From NCBI GenBank assembly GCA_008508345.1, contig QNGE01001019.1:64294-128293 (forward strand): a stretch of DNA of 64,000 bases. Direction: 5' to 3'. Shown one piece after another: positions 25,901 to 37,900 of this stretch. How positions within the stretch are numbered: the stretch's first letter is position 1; each line of letters begins with the position of its first letter. The DNA comes from Paragonimus westermani (taxonomy: Eukaryota > Platyhelminthes > Trematoda > Plagiorchiida > Troglotrematidae). Both the position numbers and the translations under genes were made by a program. The notes below the pieces were generated by a model. The model was not told where the DNA came from. It worked only from the letters and a program-made list of their open reading frames with translations, and made no database searches.

Positions 25901-28900
25901 TAGGTGCAACAAAGTTTAAGAATACTTATCTTGCAGTCACTAACAGCCAATGCGTGCATATTACCAGAGTTAAGGATATCAGCATCAATAGGGAGAAAGG
26001 GTTAACGACCTGATGAAAGGTCACATGCGACGGCTGAAACAACTGTTTTGTTTCCTCTGCCGCCTGCCTGTTAAACAAAGCAATCGTTTCAACCGCACTC
26101 GTTTAATCGGTAGAACCATACACAGTTGACAGTTGATGATTAACTGTTCCGGAAAAACAAGCAGACACAAACCACATGGAGCATACGTTATGGACACGGG
26201 TTGTTCATATTCCGATATCACTCACTCGAAGGAAAATATGCAACACAGTATGATAGCTGCGTCATAAAAATATACAGTGATGAAAGGAATAAAACACCCC
26301 TTGACTTTACAAAGTATGACACCAAACTGCAATTACGTAAGGAGCGCAGATTTGTGAATGCTACATGTTCAAGGAAAACAAATTATGGTGGTGCATTGTG
26401 AATGGTTGCTGAAAACTTGGGTGCCATCCGCTGAATGGAATCACACAGATTGCTGCACACTTTCTGCGAATACTGTTCTCATCGAAGATAATTCTGTGGT
26501 ACATTTTCACAGTAATGCTGCAGAGAAACGTCGAAATCAAGGCTAAGTGACTAAACAGAACACATTGTTCTGAAGTGCAGTTGCAGCTTTATGCGTGACT
26601 GAAATGCAAGAGGAGGAAAAAAGGCACAAGGGCTGGACTAACCTTGTTCGATAAGCTGAGTACTCGATACACAGTTTAGAAGTTGAGAGGCCTCTTCTAC
26701 GGAACGAGCAACGACCCACATATGTGACGTGTTAGAATCGGTTGTAACTTCGTTCGATCGGTCTTTACAATCTTCGGGCTGAGCAAACACGAAAAACAAC
26801 GACTAGGACGACGTACAGGAGAAGAGTGTCAAGGAAACCAATGACTTACTGGTTGAGATTTAGGAAGTGGAGCATAACAGTTTGTGGTCAGGGCTATGCG
26901 TAACAGAGGGAATAATGGCTGGTCCGCAGTCATATGCAACAGCTGAGATTAACAATCCCAAGTGGAACCTAAAAGCTATACGCACATGAAGTTATGAAGA
27001 CAGTTTAGTGATGCACAGTCAATGCTGTTAAAATTGATGTAAGACGCAACGGCTGACGAGGTGAGACGATGAATACGAAAAGCTGACTACAGTGGTGTAA
27101 ATTTGAAACAGACTTCACTTGATGCCACTATGCCGAATATCAATGCCGTCAACTTCCGGAAACGTGATAAGCGGCAAAGCTTAACGGTAGTCCATGACAA
27201 TGTATAAGTTGCACCTATGTTGCATACAAAAGCAATCAAAACAGAGGTCTTGTTATCACACAAAAGGCTATTTAACTTATATGGATACAGTTTCGAAAGA
27301 GTGGCTGGAAAACGTAGCCGGATAAGGTGAACGAGAAGGCAGTATCATAGTATTGTGGCAAATATAAATGACTGCCGATACTGTTGAAGACGTGATTATA
27401 TTTGCACAGCCGTAATCGGAACAGATTATGGCATTTAGTGAATGGTTCGTACTGCATGACAGAGTGGCACCTCTTGATTTCAGCACTGGAGCGGAGCTGC
27501 TACCAAATCAATGCTATCATACAACTATACTTTGCGTCGCGGTTCCCTAACGCGGGTGCTACTAGTTTAGAACCACTGAATATTCATAAGTCAGGCCGTG
27601 ACACCGGAAATTAGTTAAAAAGAGTTGAAATTTTGTTTTCGACTCGAAAAGACCTCAGGAAATTTTTTTTAAAAAATAGCAGTTTTCCAATACTACTGGT
27701 GTCAAAGTTGCGTATTCGCTGAGCAAAGAGCTGGCACTACTCGACTCATCATTCACTCTGCCGTCTGATGTTATCACATGTTCCTCGTGACAGTATGTCC
27801 AACCAGTTAATTCTTAAGTGGTAAAATAAACTAAATTCCGTATGCTCCCGCGCGAGTAAGGACAAAATGGCAACGGTTTTATTTTACAATTACAAATCCA
27901 AACCACTCGCTACAACTTCACAAACAAATTGTGAATTCAGCCTCGAGGCAAGCTTAGTGCCGGAAAATAATTTACTTGATCTAAAACGCAGACTACTGCT
28001 TTTGGAAAATACAACATTCCGGTCTGTGCGTACATTATGCGAACATTACCAGGATGCAACAAAGGAGGACGGGGCTGTTCTTCTAAACTCTCGCAGTCTT
28101 CCGCTTGAGTGGAGTCATTCTACGTATGTTCAACCTCCCACGAAATCAAACAAACCGTCGTCTACTCCTCAGTGTGAAGTAAAACTTGTAGCTTGTAAAC
28201 TCAGTGACTGTGCAGTTTGTCGATAATGGTAACTGTGCTCAATATAACGCTAGTTGAACGTAAAGTGCGGTGACTGAGAGCAGATGGGTCACAAGTTTTA
28301 CTCGTAAACGACCAATGGTCTGTCAGGCCAAGGAAAGTGCTGTGGCTCGACGCTCAATTGTACAGTTTAGCACTTATCACCAGTGCCCCTACAATTGCTG
28401 ATCATATGTAGCTACAACTTCTGGTCAATCATAAGAATGCAAATCAGTTCGAAAAAAGCCAATAGTAGCATGTAAGATGTCTTGCGCAATGACATTTCGT
28501 TCGCATCTCATCGGTTACTTTTGCGAAATTAACATACACTTTATATAGTTAAGGGGCAAGCAGCTAGGCGAAATCAATCTAGAAATATTTGAAACAGTCA
28601 GTCAGGTGACCAAAGCGGAAGCAGTAAAATGCAACTGATTGATAATTTTGATGCAATAAATGGGTGGTAAAAGATACATACATATTGAGTGGTGAATGTC
28701 AGATATGGTTAGAAAAAATCTACAGATTGATTTCGCCTAGCTGCTTGCCCCTTAACTATGTAAAGTGTATGTTAATTCCGCAGAAGTAACCGATGAGATA
28801 CGAACGAAATGTCATTGCGCAAGACATCTTACATGCAACTATTGGCTTTTTCAAATTTATCGATGGGAACCATTGTTTCAAGCAAATCAGTTCATTTTTG

Positions 28901-31900
28901 ACAATCGCAGTGTAGAGTCGGTAAACCCATCACCTAATTTGCAACGATTATCCCCAGAATGTGTCATTAAACCGAAATGTGTGACAATTTGGTAATTACT
29001 GGGCAGTCATGATCTATTCTTGAATATAGCTTCTCTACGATGAGAAAAGATACTCGAATAAGTAACATTGTTTTATGATACAAACTGGCTCATTTGTGCT
29101 TAGTCCAAAGACTATACGAAAAATGGGAATGAACATCACAGGATTTACTGATGAGGTTTAAACAAACATTAGACAATCAACTATGCATTGCTCAGAGGCA
29201 GGAGGCGGCACAAAAATAGAGCCCGTTAAACCCGACGTGAAAGACGACCTGGCATTTTTGTAACGACGTATGCTGTCTAAAGAGCTCCGTGACACGGTCA
29301 AAAACGGTCAAGATTTGGCTAACCAAGACGCGTTAACTCGTGCTGATATTTCTATCTAAGCAACGTCAATTGTTACTTCTAAGAAACGTAGGGAAATGAC
29401 CCTGAGCAAATGTGATGATGATCACATAACCGTGAGAAGGTGTCTGCTGCAACGCAGTTGCCCCAGAAAAGAACTTGAGGACATTTTCAACCATCTTCAT
29501 GATTTCAATTACCTTCCAGAATTACACCTTGAGGATTCTAATTTAAAAATTCCTCATGTTAGTTCTCGTGCATCTACAGCCACTACCACCACATTTGGGC
29601 TGTTTTGATATGGTTTCCTACCTTTAAACTTAATGTCTCGTGCAATTTACCAAACCGTCATTAACTTTATTGCTTCAGGACTTGTTGGCTTCGGATTCCA
29701 TCAAAGTGATGTGGTGGTTCATGATGTTAGTAAACAGTACAATGTACGAGTACTTCCACTGCTTCAGAAATTTTCTGAATATATCGATGCCCTCCGCCGT
29801 CTTGTCAAACTTTGTTGAACCAGCTTCACTAGTCATAGTTGGTGGAAATGGAGTTAAACCAGAACCACATCGACTAGATCTATCGATATAAGCACTGATT
29901 TACTGACAATTTTTCGTGAGTCGGGGTCTGTTACGGGACATTTGCCATACTGTTCTAGGTTCATATCTGACTTAGCCAAAACTGCGGAAGATTGTTTAAC
30001 CTTTTGCTCATGGGTGAATTTTTCAGGGAAAAACGTTAAACGTAAACTTTACAAGAATTACCGAGTTTTCTGACATCTGACGCAATTCTGAGGGCATCTT
30101 CAGCAAAAACTTCAATGTTTTGATCAAGGATACCTGATCAGTTGGTATTGATACTGCTTTGAATTAAAATGGACAACTTGTAAACTGCATGTCCCGTCTT
30201 CCGAATAGTGTAGAATGCGTCTAATGCACAAGCTCAATGAGAATCGCTGGCCACAACCTGGGCTCTTCCCTATCCTTTCGGACAAAAGTTCAGGATCATT
30301 ATCGGCCATGAAGCGTTGAAACTCATCCATCAACCTTCAAAATCACTGACTAAATCCTCCGCAGCCATGGTTCAATGATGCAGTGTCTCACTTTATGTTT
30401 ACAAATATGTGACCGAACACTGAATCATTTTAATGATTCAGTATGTTGAGTAAATAAAACGCCGTTCTAAATATGAGGCATCGTGCGGCAAAGAATGTTC
30501 GTCTGTCTAACGATCGATAGTAATTCACAGGACAAGACGTTTTAATGGATTTGACCTATCAGCAACTCGAAACAATTGGCACCTGGACAATAAACGGGGA
30601 TTTCATACACTACATTTAGATAAGATAGAGCCGATTTAATGATAGAACTGTCACACCTAGTACACTTGGAAGGCACATTTTGCATTCCTCGTGAATGAAC
30701 ATTGAAAAAAAGAAGTCCCCGGTGTGGACTTTCTGTTATTGGCCAATGTCAGACTCGGATATTGCTACCATTAGCAATAGAAGTAATTGGCTGAAGTGTA
30801 CATGTTCACAGTGGAACTGAATTCCTGATTAGCGTCAAGTGAATCTTAGAAAAAATTCACGCAGATTACTGCATAATTTACAATGCAGTCAAGAAGGTGC
30901 ACAGCTAGCACTGGTCACTAATAATTACACTCAGTCTCTGGATATTAATAAATACACAGGCTGACACAAATCAGTTGTCGTCATTTATTTATTGCTTCCC
31001 AAAATCCTCAGTTTAGTGGGCTAGCTGAAAGTTTTGTCCGGATTTCGGACAGCATTGTCAATGCAGCCAAACAAACTCATTGACAAAATTGTTGACGATG
31101 CTCTGCTTCATTAAAGTAAAGTTATAATTAGTAAAACTCTAGCTAAACTGTCCAGAAGAAGAATCCCACAACCCAATTTACGATGCGTTCAATCTGCAGA
31201 CGCTGTTTATCACCAAAGTAATTATTTACGTCCATTTATCGAAATGATTCTTGGTAGCAGAATGCTTCAGGTTCTTCACAATAACGATTAGAGTGCACTG
31301 AAGACGTGGGTCGGATGAAAATCAATGCAGTTACCGAGGATAATCGAAATATCAATGCGAACCACAGCGGGTTACTGAGGTAGCTGAAAGCAACGCAATT
31401 ACAGACAGAGGTCTCTCTAATGAGAGCTCATGCATTATGAGTCCCGAAAGACTGAAACACAAACCCGACATCGAACTTTCGCTTGGGTTAGATACGTTGA
31501 GGATGGATAAATTTGGCGATAATGTTAAAAACGTGTTCGTATATGCATAACCTTGCACACATTGTAACACTAAGTGAGTGGTTCGCAATGTGCGACGATG
31601 CAGAACTTCTTAATTTAACTGCTAGTATCACAGTTATCATCGAATCAATTCCATTACACAAGTATCACAAGTAACTGCTCAGTAGGTGGTCAGATGGAGA
31701 CTGGGGAATGACCTACCAAGTGTCGTACGCGATAAGCCGGAATTCGATGTCCCCACCAAAGTTGTCTGCTGATACACCAATCTCGATGTTTGCCGGGAGA
31801 CAGCCACTCATACCAGAGCGCATTCTGGTAGCGTGGATGTAAGCTGAGCTTACTGCTGCGCACAGCCTGTAATATTGCGAGACGAACGTGTATAGAGAAT

Positions 31901-34900
31901 CGCCAGGAGAGACTAGGTGTGAGAAAATCGAACTGCGTAATATTATTATAAGCGTTGTTTATGGCTCTCATGTGTTAATTATATGTTGCATATTACCTAA
32001 GATGACATTGCTAAACAATTTTTTGGGAAAATTAAATGATTATGGAGAAATGAAAATGTACATAACAAGTGAAGACTGTGAAAACAATCTTTGTGTGAAT
32101 AGACGGGGGGGGAGAGTGATCGCAACAAAATCTGTAAAGAATACCAGTTTCGTCACTTCCACATCACAGTTTTGGAACTGTGGCCCAAGAAACATGTACA
32201 AAGTGGTTGGCGAAGGCCACAACTTGCAGAACGCCACTTTCATGGGCATGCAGTTATATTCACCAGCGCTTTCAGTCAACGACACTGAAAATCTGTTGGA
32301 CTCCAGCTAAGAAATAATAGCAGAACCCAAACCAAATGTAGACGTCTTAAATCGTATGCTAAATCAAGGGCTACCTACTATGCTGCTTCCTCACCCACAC
32401 CCAGCGAGAGCACACACGATGCAAGATAGAAAGAACTCAATATAAGTGCGCTAAATAGTAGACGTAATGAAGGCAACTATTGTAGAGAAAAATGCATGTC
32501 CGGAACCGTACCAAATGGACAATGTCTGATGAGCAGACCTGTTAGTGTGGACTTGGGAAATAACCTTCCATCAGTCAAAAAACGCGAAAACATCAGAAAA
32601 TGGTAGGAAAGTACAAACATACCTCAGCGGCTTGTTCAGCAATCTGAGTAGTGCGAACGAACCATTGTTCTCGCACCAGGGGTTCGATAACATCTCCAGA
32701 CCGTGAGCATATAGGAAGCACGGTTACGGTCCCTGTAAATGAAATGTCTTCGCGTTTTCGATAAAGACCCAGATCTGAGAGCCGTTCGACCAGACGCTGA
32801 CGGGCTGTGAATCGGGGTAGTCCCTGTAAACAACGTAGAAAGTATGGCAACAGTAGAAGTAAGCAGAAGAAAGCGTCTGGTAGAAAAGTGAAAGTTTGAA
32901 GCCGATTATGATACATTTGAACAAAGAAGACAGTAGGCTGATATTACACGATGCACCCGTAAAGATGTAGCGAAATTTGTCCGGACATAAATCGTGCAAT
33001 ATCAGCCTGCTGTCTTATTTATCCAAGTCTTTAACGGGAGAAGAATATTTCAAAATTATGATATGCGTCAAATAATTGAAAAGAAAAAAGGTGAATGTAC
33101 TCGATCCGGAATGATTTGTACACAACTATCGCGTGTAACGAAAGAGTCCTTAATTCATAGCTATGATCACAGGCAGGTGCCGCATAAAACCAATTTTCAT
33201 CAATCACATGACCAGTAATTCGGCTAGATAGTGCTTTTGTAACTTATTTATTTGACTGTCTTTCCGAAACATAGATGACGGATCATGAACATCAAAAGTA
33301 CCATTGTAAACGGCTTGATTTTTGGCTTCTCGCTTCGCAATGTACATCGAAGTAAACAGTATCAAAACTTACGACGAATTCACCCCCGAGAGCTGTCACG
33401 CATCCAGCACTGTCCAGCACGTTGAGAACAGGTAGATTGTGCGTTCTTCCTGCCTCCCAATCAATTAAACTGTGTCCAGGGCTAAGTTTGACGACTCCTA
33501 GATAGAAAATAACCACGTCACAATAGAACGCCAGAACAGAACAAACAGCGCTACAACAAGGCTAATCAGATTGGGAAAGATAAAAAGAGATATACGGCTG
33601 CAATGACACACTGATAACAACGCTACAAAACATTCGTCGGTAGCTTTGAAGAAAATTTACCGCCGATACTAAATAAGTACCATAAAGGAGACCGATACTG
33701 AAATAATTTTGCTAATGATGGCATGACCGATGAGTTGATTGATTTGCTTGCAGATGTTTCATAACCATAGTGAGCAACACTGTCCAAAGCGCTTTAAGTA
33801 AAATTAATTGGTGACCACATGCCTACAAACTAAACAGCCAGTTTATTGATCGCCTTCTTGACTGTCATGGATACTCGTTGATGAAACGTATCGGTTAATT
33901 AGCAGAACGGAATTGAGTCGACGATAAACAGCGTGAGTGTGTGGTTGAAAGAACACCGCAATTCATCTATTATCTGTGCACTGATGCAACATTGCGCACT
34001 GTGGTACTCCGTTATCAGAGGATGTTAACTTGAAATCAAACCATGTGTCAAAATGTTTCCATTCAAAGATGTTAAACTAGGAGTCACTTCATGATTCTCA
34101 ATGAAAATGGGGCACAAGTGTCATCCGCGACTGAATTCCCTCATGTTCGACCGCTTTTCGGATAAATACTCAACAAACGTCGGGATCATGGAGTCAAGTG
34201 TACCAGCAACATTTTCATGACAGCGTCCCCATACATAAACAGAGTAGACTACGTTATCCAAAGTCACGAGGTTCGAGTTCTTCCCATTTATGCTCCCTTC
34301 TTAAGCCTCATGGAGGAGACCTTCAAGTGAAAAAGAGAGTTGAGGAATGTGGAAGAGGACCTAATCAGAAATATTTTGAAAAAGTGTCAAAGCAAGAAGA
34401 ATCAACTTGAGCGTTCCTGGAACCATGACTTTCATAGTATCCCCAGAAGTACAGCTCTCATTCAACAGTCCAAAACCCTTTTTGATAAGCATCTTAAGCT
34501 GGTGGCTACGTAAAAAGTTGTATACCTCTTCTTTGCTCAATTGTTATAAGCCCGTAATGCAAGCTTAACGGAAACTAGACATTTTACTTAGATGGTGGGT
34601 GTGACAATTGTATAAATAAGTGGTAGCTGAACGCTGGCCCTGTCAATTCGGTTAGGGTATCTTTAATTTGTGTTCTGTTTTATGTGAACGTGATGTACTC
34701 GACTGATTCACAGAGTAAGACGAGAAATATCACATCCAGACGAATACGGCTTCTACGAAGGAGTGGGAAAATGCGCGCTCACAGGTGTATGTGGGTATTG
34801 TTGACGATTCGTTTGGGTCGTCGCAACAGTCAGCAAAAGGACGACTTAGCTGCTTCAAAGACAAACAATTTCCGGCTGTAATGTTGCTCAAAGTTATTTG

Positions 34901-37900
34901 TGATAAGTTCACTAACATTCAACCGTATTATCTGGATTTCTCTTTGTTGTCTTGTTTTTTCAACACAATATACTAAACTGACGCAAACGCTCCCAATAAG
35001 CGATCCAAAATGTGCACACGGGCACACCTTCAACTCGGCTGTTTAGTTGCGAGGTATAGGCATTTGCACGTTGACTGTTTGGGTTTGCACATGGGCGTCT
35101 AAGCAGAAAGTCCAGCACTATCCTTTTTTCGTTCGAAGTCTATCCGTTTTCTCACGATTTTAGAGCAGTTAAACTTCGACGCGAACTACTGGTGTAGTTG
35201 TCGCTGGTGCTGATGACGATGGCAAGTGCACACGCGATTTTCACAAATTTGTTGAATCACGGCTTTTAATGGTCACTGTGGTGTTACAAACGATCGTCAC
35301 AAACTTTCAGGGATCGTCCTCAGATTTCAATTGGGCTCTACCGGCTTTTAAACGATGGAATATATTTTCAAGAAAACGGCCGCTATATTTTACCATTTTC
35401 TTAATAGTAAATGGCCAAAGCAAATACTCGACCCTAATGGGCGTGTGAAACATTTTCTACACATGCAAACGAAACAAGCACACTCACCCGTTCCTTTCGT
35501 TGGGTCAACTAGATCAGCATCGGCAATTATGGGTAACTGACGTCCAGTCGGACAAAATGGATGAATGACTGATTGACCAATCAAATGACTGTAACGTGCA
35601 TCGTCCGGATGGACGACCAGCGCGGCATCACCCAACATTGTTTCCAATCGTGTTGTGGCCACAACAATATGTGAATCAACCTTACTGTCAGACATCGAAT
35701 GGGAGTGAAGAAGAGCAGGGAAAATGCAATGAAAAGGTCCATATACAGTAGATCACTAATTACTTGACTTAACAAGCGACACCTTCATAGTCTGACGTCA
35801 AGACGACAGACGGCAGTACAGCACAACAAATAATAACATTACAGAAGCGGTGCAAATGTGACAACATACAGTAGTTTTAAAACAGCTTGTAAACAACGAG
35901 TAACTTTCTGTACCGATTAGAACGTGCTCGAGACCCATGGAGAATTCATGATTTCAGAACAACTTGTAAGTGATCGGTAGAACCACTCGCGCATTAATCC
36001 GTATAGGTGGGAGGAACGCTCAGTGTAACTTACGACGTTTTAAGGGAAAAAGGGTGTACAAGAATCATGCGAATCTTGGAGTAAAACAAGTGTCAATGTA
36101 GCAAACTATTTACAACGGTGAACAGTGGACGACAAATCCCCACTCATGTGTATGCAGGCTGATGGGCGGATGTGTGGAGTTGGAATGACCGACCAACCAA
36201 ACGGTGCCCAATTGTACGTAAATCAGCTTGTCTGTCATTGAGTACAACATGACTTCTTTCGGAGTAAACCAATACTCGTTCACAGCGGTGAATGCACACA
36301 ACAACAAAGAACCACAAACAGGAACAATGGTGTAAGCTGTTTACAATTGTAACTGGAGACGAACAATCGAGCAAAATAAGGAAAACGCTCGAAGTTTGAA
36401 TAAACCGTTAGGTTGTTTGGAAGAAAAAACTACCCAAATCAATACAAGTGGACGCGATGACTTGTTATCCCACTATTGGTTAAGATGGAGACGCAGGTTG
36501 TGGCTAGAACGAATGGACGTTGAAACAGGGACCAAAAGTCTGTTTTGCATGGTTGGTTGGCTGTAGATTTACAAGGTATGAGGTGAAGATAATAATGAAT
36601 ATCATGTCGGAAAGAAGAACTAACTGGATAGACGCAGTGCATCTTGTCACCAATCTGCACTGGAGAGAGCCACCTGTCTGAGAGCCTCAAACCGTTAACA
36701 TACCCTACCTTGAATGTGATGTGCAGTCATATATACTCATTCAAAGTGTAAATTGATAGTACAAGATTGGTTTTCCACTTGTCCTATTGCTACTACTACA
36801 GACAAGTCTAGAAGACTGTTGCCCGTTTCATCCATCTGGATAGGGTCAACTCATTAGCTTGCAGAATTGCTGAAGAGGGTTGCACGAGGATAGCGAACGT
36901 AAGTAGTGCATTCGCAAACCTTCAACCGCTTGTGGCGTCACAAGGATGTACACTCATCGATTAAGGGCAGGGTTTTCAATGTGAGTGTACATTCGATGTT
37001 GCATTATGGATCACAGATGTGGCCCATCAATGAGAAAGATGATTCCAGATTTTCGGTATTCGACTATCATTATCTCTGACAGTTGGTTAGCATCAAATGG
37101 GTTGACCATGTGGCCGCAACGACAGTCCGCCGGCGCGCATTTGGGGAATGCGCAAGTTCGCGGCCAATGAATGAGGTGCCGAAGGTGTTTTCGTCAGTAG
37201 GGTCACATGGACTATATGAAAAAATGGACGTACGATGCATCGCGCATTCTTCACTTTGGTTTTTGATGACAGAGGAACCGCAAGGCGGTCAAGCGACAAC
37301 GTGTTCACAGGTACTGAAAGCTCTGAAAGTCTGGAAGGTTGATAGGCGCCATTTACCTGGAAGGATAGCCTGTACCCATGAGCAGCCTCAGTAGGGAAAA
37401 GGCCTCTAAACTGCCAGCGAATAGAAATCAGCCTCAAGCCTGTATACTTGACGTTGTTGGGTCTAGCTCTTCCAGATGCAACGACGTCCTCCAGTTCATT
37501 ACATTCTGAAAGGTTCTCCGAACATATTCCTTACCCTGCTAGCATGGATGTGAAAAAGTTCAAAAGACTGCATAAAAAACTAAAGAAAGTGAATAGAAAG
37601 AAGCCTTTTATAAGTTAGCAAGACGTACAAAATTAAGAAGGAATACACCAGCAAAGCGATAATGGCAGTACAAGAATTCTAAGGAAAGTAGTGTAACGAG
37701 ATGTCTCGAATATCGGCGAATAGAAATTCATTAACAGATATAAGGGACAGATCTAACTGCCAGACGTGTTTCCGAACGAACGGATAGCGATTTAGACAAC
37801 CATTGTGTGTAATTCAGTGTCTGCGTCTATGCTGATGCGTTAGGTACACCTAACATCAGCTTCAATCATGCAGCTAATTTCTAACACTGGCAGCTATTGA

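Larger units (their letters stand above)
22839..28447. other. Introns among VARS exons 12 to 7, left half
   Basis: Outside the exons and the SINE pair this region has no recognised gene. A run of eleven C lies at 23809-23819. Several overlapping frames at 23.8-24.3 kb are open on both strands without family resemblance. A 119-codon frame at 27867-28226 (plus) could be the gag remnant of the gypsy element downstream, but no gag motif is visible. Confidence 0.45.

Noticed and set aside
31888..32310. 140-codon plus-strand frame
   Set aside because: It has no recognisable domain and overlaps the acceptor region of VARS exon 7 on the other strand; length alone is not enough.
37093..37437. 114-codon minus-strand frame with LSVP, considered as the missing CP1 exon of ValRS
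   Set aside because: It is antisense to a clear RTE fragment.
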